In this document: in pieces, positions 1-6,869 of the stretch
Numbering within the stretch: position 1 is the stretch's first letter
Layout: every line of letters starts with the position of its first letter
Source of the DNA: Pseudobacteriovorax antillogorgiicola
Lineage (GTDB): Bacteria > Bdellovibrionota_B > Oligoflexia > Oligoflexales > RGVZ01
Assembly (NCBI GenBank): GCA_945897695.1
Contig: CAMDGW010000083.1
Coordinates: 1 to 9,653, forward strand
DNA: 9,653 nt
Direction of reading: 5' to 3'
Made by a program: the position numbers and the translations under genes
Notes under the pieces: generated by a model
The model's database searches: none
Told to the model about the DNA's origin: nothing
The model's input: the letters and a program-made list of their open reading frames with translations, nothing else

Positions 1-2002
1 TAAAACCGTTGACGGCTCGCTCACAATCCTCCTTACGCGCATCAAGTGAACGTATTTCGTACGCATCAATGAGCTCGGCATGATGCTTTATTTTGATCAT
101 CTTTCTGGCGGTGTATTGTGAAACGACCTCCAACCCTTTAACCATGTCATAAGTTGTTGAACCAATCATAACCGAGAAAATATCGCAGGCAGATTCAAGA
201 CGCTTTGCAAAATTAACCCCATTACCGACCACTGTAAATTCGATCCTCTGGCCAGAGCCAATGTCTCCCAGGTAACACGATGCCGTATTGATTCCAATTC
301 GCACCGGATAAAGAGGAGCACCGGTTTTCATCGCTTCAAGGCATTCGTCAAGAACCTTGGCCTGAATTTCCATAGCACAACGAACTGCATTCTCCGGATG
401 ATCAGCAACCGTCTGGTCAGACTCGACCCGATAACCAAAATAACAAAGAAGTCCATCGCCCAACGTCTTGTCAATGGCACCACCATGGGCATAAATAATC
501 GTCGAAATTTCAGCCAGTATGTTCTTGAGATTTTCAAAAGCCATCCGCGGTAGCATATTTTCAGAGGACAAGGAAAAACCTACGATATCGATAAACATGA
601 GTGTCAACACTCGCTCACGAGGCTCTAGATTAACCTGGTCGGGGTTCCTGCTCATGACTTCCATTTGCGATGGGGAAACGCTGCCATTCAACGCCATACG
701 AAGCGCCAACGCTTTACGTTCATAGCTTCGAACTTTGAGAAAGAAAATATGACCGATGACTACGGATCCAGACATAATTGGCAGAATATAGGGCACCACC
801 AGTCCTGCATACGCAAACAACACCTGACAGGCCACAAATAATCCAAGAGCGACTGCTGACCAAAGCATCCAAAATAAACTAGCGTGGGCAAGATAGGCAA
901 GCGTTGCTGCCAACACCGACATCGCAACGATCAGAACTTCTGTTGCAAGCACGGGCTGAAGCCAGCGCCCAGTTAAAACACTATTCACAGTGGACGCAAT
1001 ATAGATACCCCCAGGAATCAATCCATAGGGACTAGGTCGCATATCAGCATTACCGGTGTAGTACAAAGGCAATATTAGAACCACATCACCCTGCTTAACA
1101 TGAGACGCCACATAGCCTTCTTTTGCGTCCTTGATGAGCTTAATCATACTTTTTATCTTGCGTGACTCACGAGGCAAAAAGTTAACGGGCGTATTGCCAT
1201 TTCGATCTAATGCAATCGATTTCCCATCAATCAATAACTTCTTGTCACGGAATTCAACGGTGTTAGCCACAAACATCGACATGTGCGGGACAACTTTTTC
1301 TCCCATTCTCAAAAAAGGCGAGATCCGGTTTTCTTCCTTAAGCAAAAAGTGGCCAACGTCGCCGAAAGCCCAGGTCGTTGCCTTACCTGGTCCGTAAAAA
1401 TAATCTGAACGGTCGCGTTTCTCCCAAGGGGGAATGTTTGACTCGACCAACTTCGGATCCCCAGCGGACTCTCCTAGCCATCCCAGATAGTTACTGGGCT
1501 GATATCGCTTACCACTCAATGTGAATGGAATTTTAAACGTCAACGGAACATCGGGAAACCCTCCTGTGACGATAGGAACTCCCATTTCCTTGATTCGTGC
1601 AAACAAAGCTTTGGACCGTTGGGAAATCTTCGCTTCATTTTCACTGAACATGGCGTCAATTAAAATCATTTTGGGACGTCGCTCAGCAATTGAGTCCAGG
1701 ATGTCCCCCCACATCTCAAAATCTGGCATGGGACTACCAAGCATCGCAAATGTTTCATCATCAACAGCGTATATTTTTAGCCGTTCATCCTGCGCTGGAC
1801 CCAAACCGATAATGTCTCGTACCGCAAAGTTTATGGGATCACTTATTTTAGCGTCCAGAAAAGATCCCAAGTTAAAAGCGGCTGATACCAAAAAAACCGC
1901 AATCCAAAAAACGGTAAGACCAGCCACAGTCTGTGATTTCAGACCAAACGACTTAAGCCAATGCTGCTGACCAGTTGAATGCTCAATCGGTTCGAATGAC
2001 AT
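1..2002 (-). CDS. CHASE2-domain class III adenylate/guanylate cyclase (3' end outside window)
   Basis: Membrane-anchored cyclase predicted to make cAMP (or cGMP) from ATP (or GTP) in response to a periplasmic signal. I translated 667 codons from the ATG at 2002; the frame is still open at position 1, so the C-terminus is missing. Order of parts: N-terminal membrane segment (about residues 23-43), extracytoplasmic CHASE2 sensor (about 60-340, with IYAVDDETF and the MILIDAMF strand), three membrane helices (about 350-430), then the catalytic domain (about 460-640). All canonical catalytic positions look intact: metal Asp472 (FIDIVGFS), Lys512 and Asp516 (KTLGDG), Thr590 in the base-selecting position (FTVVGNG), and Asn597 and Arg601 (VNFAKR). 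Thr rather than Asp at 590 is typical of bacterial class IIIb enzymes. The SD before 2002 is weak, but an in-frame stop lies shortly upstream. The gene is divergent from the lipoprotein at 2264. Family assignment is firm; the nucleotide used is inferred. Confidence 0.93.
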   Translation of the reverse strand, partial: MSFEPIEHSTGQQHWLKSFGLKSQTVAGLTVFWIAVFLVSAAFNLGSFLDAKISDPINFAVRDIIGLGPAQDERLKIYAVDDETFAMLGSPMPDFEMWGDILDSIAERRPKMILIDAMFSENEAKISQRSKALFARIKEMGVPIVTGGFPDVPLTFKIPFTLSGKRYQPSNYLGWLGESAGDPKLVESNIPPWEKRDRSDYFYGPGKATTWAFGDVGHFLLKEENRISPFLRMGEKVVPHMSMFVANTVEFRDKKLLIDGKSIALDRNGNTPVNFLPRESRKIKSMIKLIKDAKEGYVASHVKQGDVVLILPLYYTGNADMRPSPYGLIPGGIYIASTVNSVLTGRWLQPVLATEVLIVAMSVLAATLAYLAHASLFWMLWSAVALGLFVACQVLFAYAGLVVPYILPIMSGSVVIGHIFFLKVRSYERKALALRMALNGSVSPSQMEVMSRNPDQVNLEPRERVLTLMFIDIVGFSLSSENMLPRMAFENLKNILAEISTIIYAHGGAIDKTLGDGLLCYFGYRVESDQTVADHPENAVRCAMEIQAKVLDECLEAMKTGAPLYPVRIGINTASCYLGDIGSGQRIEFTVVGNGVNFAKRLESACDIFSVMIGSTTYDMVKGLEVVSQYTARKMIKIKHHAELIDAYEIRSLDARKEDCERAVNGF

Positions 2003-2084
2003 ACCGCACCAGTAAAGAGTTCAAATTTTCTTCGAATACCCTGTCACGTTATCGGCTTGGGCGCCTAACTTCTGACCCTCACAA

Positions 2085-2101
2085 TTTGACAAAATGTCAA
2101 A
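2085..2101. promoter_or_regulatory. Inverted repeat TTTGACA-AAA-TGTCAAA, operator-like
   Basis: A perfect 7-bp inverted repeat with a 3-bp spacer lies in the 261-bp divergent gap between the cyclase and the lipoprotein gene. Its left arm contains TTGACA (2086-2091), the consensus -35 hexamer for the plus strand. A repressor binding here would cover the promoter of the lipoprotein gene and could also affect the cyclase. The symmetry is seen directly; the operator role is inferred. Confidence 0.4.
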
Positions 2102-2113
2102 AAACCTGACAAT
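2086..2113 (+). promoter_or_regulatory. Candidate sigma70 promoter for the lipoprotein gene
   Basis: TTGACA (2086-2091), a 16-bp spacer and GACAAT (2108-2113, four of six matches to TATAAT). It points toward the gene at 2264 and would give a leader of roughly 140 nt. The long leader and moderate -10 make this tentative. Confidence 0.35.
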
Positions 2114-2263
2114 CCGATGCTCATCCAGCGAATTAGGCACTTAATAACCCCCTGAATTACATGCAACTTTCCAGTGCAACGCCCTTTTCTCCCGGGTTGG
2201 CAAGCTACTTGCAAGACCCTAGACACACCATGAACACAGCCATCGAGGCACTTAGGAGGACTT

Positions 2264-3397
2264 ATGAAAACCGGAATTATCGCGACCCTTATGACTGCAA
2301 CACTAGCCGCATCTTGTTCAGTCAACGTTAATGTTAAGAAAGAAGCAAAAAACAGCTCCCTTCAGGGCACAAACTCTGCATCAGCAAGCCTGGCGGATTC
2401 AAAAGACTTCCTTAAGCAGCTCGACGGGCTCCGCACAACTGCGGCTGACCTTATTGTCAAGCAACTCGCAAGTCAGGACTATGTGGGCGCATTCCGTAAT
2501 TCGGTTCGCCAATACCGCAAATTCATTATCGATAAATCGGCTCAACCAATCACCATTACCGATAGTTTTTATAGCGATGCATCCAAAGACTGCCGCTCAA
2601 GCGGACTCAGTTTAAATCTTGATGACAACAACGAAATGCTTGGTGTGATCCTTAAGACAGTGGCACTCGCTAAGCTCAGCGAGGCCGATGTCGGCAAGCT
2701 CAACAAAGGACTGGCGAAGGAAATGCAGGCTGTCACTCAATTCATTACCATGGAACTTGGCGTTGAGATCGATGGAACAAGTTCGGCAACTGAAGTGAAC
2801 GGAATGAAAATCACCAAAGGCAATGTTTCGATCAAGCTCAAACCAATCGAAGGTGAGGAAATTGATGAAGCGACTAAGCGCGCTGACAGTATCGAAGTTC
2901 TGAACCTGAATTTTGAACGCGGACTTGCAAGCGACAATACAGGCACGTTCGTAGCGACTATGGATCTAGCCTATGAAAAAAATGGCGTCACTAGCGAAGC
3001 AGCAGGCACCCTTACAGTTTCACGCGCTAAAGAAGATGATCACCATATCCATGATGTAGTCATGTCCATGGGCACAAAAGGCGAAACTCCAGCGTACACT
3101 AGAGAAATTATCGTACGCGACGTTAAAGCAGAACCAATGAAGTTCCAGTTCTTGGACATCATGAATGTCGGCACAGAGCAGGAAACCCGTAATGCTTCGG
3201 TTATCGATGTGAAAGCCGGAACACAGTGCAAAGGTTCATCGATCCCATCGAGCGAGAAACCTGTAGAAAAAACCGATCCAAAATCTTCTGAAGGACCAGT
3301 TTTGACTCCAGTACCATCAACGACTCCTGTTCAGTCCCCAACACAGACACCTGTTCAAAGCAAAGGCAAGTCTGGATCCCCGACCCAAATGAAATAA
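2264..3397 (+). CDS. Putative lipoprotein of unknown function with Pro/Thr/Ser-rich C-terminal tail
   Basis: Unrecognised 377-residue protein. The start is well supported by AGGAGG a few bases before the ATG. Residues 1-18 form a signal peptide ending in LAASC; the lipobox is imperfect (Ala at -3), so lipidation at Cys18 is likely but not certain. A short Val/Asn- and Lys-rich linker follows, then a region of mixed helix and strand (about 45-320). Two further cysteines, Cys110 and Cys322, bracket that region and could form a disulfide. The last 50 residues or so are Pro/Thr/Ser/Lys-rich with repeated TPVQS units, like a spacer or wall-spanning tail. No enzymatic motif was seen. It is a single-gene unit with a candidate promoter upstream and a strong terminator directly downstream, divergent from the cyclase. 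An envelope location is the only inference I would make. Confidence 0.85.
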   Translation: MKTGIIATLMTATLAASCSVNVNVKKEAKNSSLQGTNSASASLADSKDFLKQLDGLRTTAADLIVKQLASQDYVGAFRNSVRQYRKFIIDKSAQPITITDSFYSDASKDCRSSGLSLNLDDNNEMLGVILKTVALAKLSEADVGKLNKGLAKEMQAVTQFITMELGVEIDGTSSATEVNGMKITKGNVSIKLKPIEGEEIDEATKRADSIEVLNLNFERGLASDNTGTFVATMDLAYEKNGVTSEAAGTLTVSRAKEDDHHIHDVVMSMGTKGETPAYTREIIVRDVKAEPMKFQFLDIMNVGTEQETRNASVIDVKAGTQCKGSSIPSSEKPVEKTDPKSSEGPVLTPVPSTTPVQSPTQTPVQSKGKSGSPTQMK

Positions 3398-3433
3398 CGA
3401 GCAGTCTCTCCCCTAATGACTGTGTGTGGTTAG

Positions 3434-3472
3434 GAGCTTTGATCCAGACGGATCAAAGCTCTCTTTCTTTTT
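3434..3472 (+). terminator. Rho-independent terminator of the lipoprotein gene
   Basis: A perfect 12-bp stem (GAGCTTTGATCC, 3434-3445, with GGATCAAAGCTC, 3450-3461) and an AGAC tetraloop are followed by a T-rich run (3462-3472). It lies 37 bp after the stop of the lipoprotein gene. The opposite side has no T-run, so it should not act for pdxH, which ends at 3487. Confidence 0.93.
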
Positions 3473-3486
3473 ACCATCCGGGATCG

Positions 3487-4131
3487 CTAAGGGGCTAGAC
3501 GCTGCCAGGTCCATTGCTCGTTTTGCCTCAGAGCTTTTAGGCGGTCATGAAGTCGACTTGGCCTACCCTGCCAAAACTCAAAATCAATTGGAATCAAACG
3601 AAATCCGCCCCAGTGAGGCGGACGTGGAATACTGGCCTGGCCGGCAAACCGTGTGACGTGATTTTGCACCATATCCTCAAGCTGCTCCCGCGATGTAATC
3701 ACGGAACTCTGGGGGGATGCCCAGGCTCCAATCTGGCTGTCCCGCGGGCGCGATGCAAAATAGGCATCACTTTCTGATGGACTAACCTTCTCAACGCCCC
3801 CTCGGATGCGCACTTGGCGCTCCAGTAGCTTCCAAAAAAACTGAACCTCAGCCTTCGGATGTGCTGCAATCTGCTGTCCTTTGGCACTTTGATAGTTTGT
3901 AAAGAATGTAATTCCTTTGGCAGACGCATCCCGCATAAGAACCACCCGGCTGACTGGGTAACCCTCAAGATCTAATGTGGCAAGCGTCATGGCGTTCGCG
4001 TCAGGCTCAGAGACCTTTACCGCGTCCTGATACCACTCCAAAAGTAACTCCAATGGATTATTAGGAAGGGCGTTCTCAAGGAGAACACTTTTCTCGAAAT
4101 CGCGACGGGAATTTTTCAAACTATCAGTCAT
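3487..4131 (-). CDS. pdxH: Pyridoxine/pyridoxamine 5'-phosphate oxidase
   Basis: FMN-dependent cytoplasmic oxidase that converts pyridoxine 5'-phosphate or pyridoxamine 5'-phosphate to pyridoxal 5'-phosphate, the last step of PLP synthesis and salvage. The 214 residues are close to the usual length of about 218. Family landmarks: RVVLMR (62-67), FFTNYQSAKG (76-85), LERQVRIRG (103-111), SRPRDSQIGAW (127-137), WGGFR (174-178), FWQGRPSRLHDR (186-197) and the diagnostic C-terminal RLAP. By alignment from memory with the E. coli enzyme, the PLP contacts Tyr129, Arg133, Ser137, Arg197 and His199 correspond to Tyr124, Arg128, Ser132, Arg193 and His195; the Lys72 position is Arg67, a conservative change. 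TGAGG sits about 5 nt before the ATG. It stands alone, with neighbours on the other strand on both sides. No reason to doubt activity. Confidence 0.97.
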   Translation of the reverse strand: MTDSLKNSRRDFEKSVLLENALPNNPLELLLEWYQDAVKVSEPDANAMTLATLDLEGYPVSRVVLMRDASAKGITFFTNYQSAKGQQIAAHPKAEVQFFWKLLERQVRIRGGVEKVSPSESDAYFASRPRDSQIGAWASPQSSVITSREQLEDMVQNHVTRFAGQASIPRPPHWGGFRLIPIDFEFWQGRPSRLHDRLKALRQNEQWTWQRLAP

Positions 4132-4160
4132 CAGGGCCTCAACTCACTCAAACGTTATTA

Positions 4161-4189
4161 TTGACGACAGAATATATCCGTACAACAAT
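4161..4189 (+). promoter_or_regulatory. Candidate sigma70 promoter for the LRR gene
   Basis: TTGACG (4161-4166, five of six) and AACAAT (4184-4189, four of six) are 17 bp apart in the AT-rich gap between pdxH and the LRR gene, giving a leader of about 45 nt. Found by eye only. Confidence 0.4.
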
Positions 4190-4240
4190 AACATGGTTGG
4201 ACGCTTGCCGGTCCCAAATTTTTAAGGAAAATGAACGATT

Positions 4241-5278
4241 ATGAACTTAAAAACAAAAATATTTATCTTATCAGCATTCATTTGCCTGACCATGTCATCT
4301 GTAGCCAAATCTAAAGCATTTTACGATTACTGCCTCAATCCAGAGAACGACTCCCAGCGCGACACAGTGATCAGCGTCATGATCAAGTTAAAGGTTTGGG
4401 AGCGTCTAAACGAAGAAAATTGCCAAATGGCAGCTGATCTTTTGCGCCAACGGTTCTATTTAAATATCTTTCCAGATCCCTTTGAATCATCGAGAAATCC
4501 TGCTTCAGATCTCCACCCTATTGAAGATGAAACACAGATCCGCAGTCTGTCACTGGCAAAAAATCAGATCGTCGATCTGAGTCCCATTGCCAAATTTGAA
4601 AATCTCAAACAGCTCAATATCAACTATAACCCCATTTCAGATATCGGAATTGTTGCAAAATTTAAACGCCTTGAAGAATTGAACGCAACGGAGACCCTAA
4701 TCACCGACTTAAAACCGCTAACAGGACTTGTCATGCTAACGTCGATTTCGCTGGCTAAAACCGGCGTCTCTGACCTTTCACCCCTCTACTCCCTAAAGCA
4801 TGTAAACACTTTATTTCTGAGCCACAATCGCATTTCTGATACAAAGCCTTTGGAGCATCTTACATTGGAGTATCTAACTGCAGAGGATAATCAGATCGAT
4901 ACCCTTGACGTAACGACCTCCCGCAAGACTCTTCACATGTTGGACGTTGCGAATAATAGACTTTCTACAATTCTGGGCCTGGACATGTTGGAAAAAATTG
5001 ACGCCATCAGCCTTGAAGGCAATCTATTTACAAGTCTTGATGCCTTTGGCGGACTGAAAACCCTTCGGTTTTTAAATATTCGCAATAATAAGATCACCAC
5101 CCTTAACCCCCTGGCTGGATTACTTGATCTTCAGTATCTGATCATAGATGGCAACGACATTTGCGAGATACCAGACCAAGTAAAAGATCTACAGTTGGAG
5201 CACCTGAACTCCAAAGGTGAATGGATTAGGCTTGAGATTTCTGGATTCGACCAACAAAAAGGATGTCACAAACCGTGA
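4241..5278 (+). CDS. Secreted internalin-like leucine-rich repeat protein
   Basis: 345-residue exported LRR protein. Residues 1 to about 25 form a Sec signal peptide without a lipobox, so a periplasmic or secreted product is expected. A helical cap (about 27-90) is followed by about ten repeats of roughly 22 residues (about 99-320) with the internalin-type pattern LxxLxLxxNxIxDLxPLxxL, for example LSLAKNQIVDLSPI and LNIRNNKITTLNPL. The repeat around 210-230 is degenerate. The mature protein has four cysteines, Cys31 and Cys61 in the N-terminal cap and Cys308 and Cys342 at the C-terminal end, suggesting a disulfide in each cap. LRRs of this type bind proteins or glycans; no catalytic domain, LPXTG or membrane anchor is present. 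AAGGA lies 12 nt before the ATG, a long spacing; a closer ATG at 4231 is in another frame and gives no sensible protein. It converges with the transglutaminase-like gene across a shared terminator. The ligand is unknown. Confidence 0.88.
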   Translation: MNLKTKIFILSAFICLTMSSVAKSKAFYDYCLNPENDSQRDTVISVMIKLKVWERLNEENCQMAADLLRQRFYLNIFPDPFESSRNPASDLHPIEDETQIRSLSLAKNQIVDLSPIAKFENLKQLNINYNPISDIGIVAKFKRLEELNATETLITDLKPLTGLVMLTSISLAKTGVSDLSPLYSLKHVNTLFLSHNRISDTKPLEHLTLEYLTAEDNQIDTLDVTTSRKTLHMLDVANNRLSTILGLDMLEKIDAISLEGNLFTSLDAFGGLKTLRFLNIRNNKITTLNPLAGLLDLQYLIIDGNDICEIPDQVKDLQLEHLNSKGEWIRLEISGFDQQKGCHKP

Positions 5279-5337
5279 ACGAGTGGGCACTCAAAGACCT
5301 GTATCGTTTCGACATTAAGAGCGCTGGGTCAAGAATT

Positions 5338-5369
5338 TTAAAAAGGATGACTTTGATCATCCCTTTTAA
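5338..5369. terminator. Bidirectional terminator between convergent genes
   Basis: TTAAAAAGGATGA (5338-5350) pairs with TCATCCCTTTTAA (5357-5369) around a 6-nt loop, with a single A-C mismatch in 13 positions. The outer pairs are A/T runs on both sides, so the hairpin can act in both directions. It lies 60 bp after the LRR stop and abuts the stop of the minus-strand gene (5371-5373). Confidence 0.8.
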
Positions 5370-5370
5370 C

Positions 5371-6528
5371 TTAGCGCTCCGCGTCAGGATCGGGAATATT
5401 TTCAGTCGCGCCAATACCAGCTTCGTATATTTTCTGAAGCTCACTCCATGCGATCTTCTCTCCTCCCCTTCGCGTGCTGACAGTATCCGTAAACTTGGGT
5501 GTCGAATTTGACCAAAGAAAATCTGGTCGCCGCTCACTAAGCCACTCACCACCGATTACCATACCGCGACGGTTGAGCTCCAGACGGTAGCGATAGGATT
5601 TTACGCTGATATTTCCACCCGTAGAATCCCACTGCGGGGAAATTTCAGCGCCATAATATAAATTTGTTTCAACGGTTATTTCCTTAGCCGTCCACATAGA
5701 AGCGCCAAGCGACCTACCGCGAGTTTCCTTGATGATTTTTGTTTCAAATCCGCTAATGGGCTGATTCCAGACTTCGAGGTCTCGGGTTAAATCCGCTACA
5801 AAACCTTTCCGATGAATACCCAGAAGATTGCTGATCACCAAGTGAAACGCCCCAGCATTAGTATCCCGGCAACTTGGTTTATTTGCGGCCTCCGGGTTCT
5901 TGGAGAAATCGTCATTACACCTTGATGCAAGCATCTGGCCGTCAACGTCTGCATATTCAGCGGAGTAAAGGCTCAATAGAGCTTTGATGTCCGAAGATGC
6001 AAATGGCACTTCGATTCCTGACGGCCCTTTAACAGAGACTGCTTTAGGTTCTGTAAAGGCTAGAGCTGCTGGCGCCCAACCATGACAAATACCAAACCAT
6101 GCTCCGTCATTTGGGCTTGTTCGTTCTAGTTCACTCTTGAAGAGGGGCAGTTTTTCATTGCCAATAAAGATGTCAAATTTCTCCGCTGGAGAGAGAGAAG
6201 ACAGCTCTTTAGGGCTCATTGTTCTAGCAGCTTCAAGAGTTACAGGTGTCACTTCGTGTCCATCAACACCGCTAAGCCAGCGATGGGCCAGACCGCCCCG
6301 CATACTCGGCCAGTAAGAATCAGCCCATGGTTCCCTTTCAAGATTTCCTTTGAGTGGCAACGCATCAAACACTAGAACGTAGTCTGAGGGCAGCATGCGG
6401 ATCGGATCATTGGCGCGGTCCCAGCGTTCCCGCAGGCTAGACGTGCCCGGAATTCTACCGTCATCGGAATCACCACAGCCAGACACCGTCAGAAACACGA
6501 GGCCCATGATCCACGATTTTTGCAACAT
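5371..6528 (-). CDS. Lipoprotein of the transglutaminase-elicitor (GP42/M81, Pep-13) family
   Basis: 385-residue predicted lipoprotein: signal peptide ending LTVSGC (lipobox, Cys18), then a family resemblance to the oomycete cell-wall transglutaminase elicitors. Landmarks: WPSMRGGLAHRW (73-84); GICHGWAPAAL (146-156) with candidate nucleophile Cys148; NAGAFHLVISNLLGI (224-238) with His229; FVADLTRD (243-250); and VWNQPISGFE (253-262). The last closely matches the Pep-13 core VWNQPVRGF of Phytophthora, keeping the Trp and Pro known to matter for elicitor activity. The order Cys148-His229-Asn255 would suit a papain-like cysteine catalytic set, but that assignment is mine. The published oomycete enzyme is, from memory, described with a catalytic Cys after Pep-13, and there is no Cys after residue 220 here. 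Cys204 and Cys220 may pair. Predicted role: cross-linking or cleaving proteins at the envelope. AAAGGG is 6 nt before the ATG. It converges with the LRR gene. Confidence 0.78.
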   Translation of the reverse strand: MLQKSWIMGLVFLTVSGCGDSDDGRIPGTSSLRERWDRANDPIRMLPSDYVLVFDALPLKGNLEREPWADSYWPSMRGGLAHRWLSGVDGHEVTPVTLEAARTMSPKELSSLSPAEKFDIFIGNEKLPLFKSELERTSPNDGAWFGICHGWAPAALAFTEPKAVSVKGPSGIEVPFASSDIKALLSLYSAEYADVDGQMLASRCNDDFSKNPEAANKPSCRDTNAGAFHLVISNLLGIHRKGFVADLTRDLEVWNQPISGFETKIIKETRGRSLGASMWTAKEITVETNLYYGAEISPQWDSTGGNISVKSYRYRLELNRRGMVIGGEWLSERRPDFLWSNSTPKFTDTVSTRRGGEKIAWSELQKIYEAGIGATENIPDPDAER

Positions 6529-6858
6529 AGTTGACCCTTTCTAACTCTTAAAAACATGATTTAAGCGCCAACGGCTCAATTATTAAGTCTCTATCATTTT
6601 TTTTAAAACAATCAATAAAATTACATTTATTTTAAGAGGTTGGCCAACCAATCAACATTCAGCAGCACCCGATCGGGGCTTGCTTTGACAAGTTCCGCAG
6701 CAAAGGGCTCGGGTTATGGCTTTGTTCTAGACTAGCCAACCCCATGGAGGGAAAAATATTTCTAGAAAGTAAAGGACCTGAAAATGGAGCAACGGCAATC
6801 TTTGAACTTCAGCGACGCCCGGCACGGCAAAAAGACGATTTCAATATTCAGGATTACT
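6529..6858. other. 330-bp gap between fliD and the transglutaminase-like gene
   Basis: The left third (6529-6635) is AT-rich and non-coding and should hold the promoter of the minus-strand lipoprotein gene; TTGATT (6655-6650) and TAAAAT (6634-6629) on the minus strand, 15 bp apart, are a weak candidate. The right part is the kinase remnant described separately. No terminator was seen after the fliD stop on the minus strand, so read-through toward the next gene is possible. Confidence 0.6.
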
Positions 6859-6869
6859 TTATTGGCTAA
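6636..6869 (+). pseudogene. Degenerate histidine-kinase ATPase-domain remnant
   Basis: An open frame of 77 codons, bounded by stops at 6633 and 6867, translates to a worn C-terminal part of a GHKL (HATPase_c) domain. A degraded G1 box (EVGQPI for DxGxGI) is followed by an F box (FDKF) and a G2 box (SKGLGLWL). The typical tail follows: a helix SRLANPMEG, then KIFLESKG, then NGATAIFELQ, corresponding to the usual GGxIxxxSxxGxGxxFxxxLP ending. The N box, DHp helix with the phospho-His and all sensor parts are absent, and the space where they would lie is occupied by the start of the neighbouring minus-strand gene. The first in-frame ATG (6744) falls after the G2 box. It overlaps the fliD 3' end by 11 bp in antisense. 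Best read as a decaying leftover of a two-component sensor kinase. Confidence 0.72.

Noticed and set aside
2065..2325. 86-codon minus-strand frame across the divergent gap and the start of the lipoprotein gene
   Set aside because: No SD, no recognisable protein, and it runs antisense through a well-supported signal peptide.
5318..5378. AGCGCT copies on either side of the convergent terminator, possibly an extended stem
   Set aside because: AGCGCT is self-complementary and the two copies are separated by poorly paired bases; it adds little to the clear 13-position hairpin.
6638..6649. Perfect 12-bp palindrome GGTTGGCCAACC, operator-like and between weak -35 and -10 boxes of the minus strand
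   Set aside because: It coincides with the EVGQP codons of the degraded kinase G1 box, so the symmetry may be accidental; the 15-bp spacer of the promoter boxes is also short.
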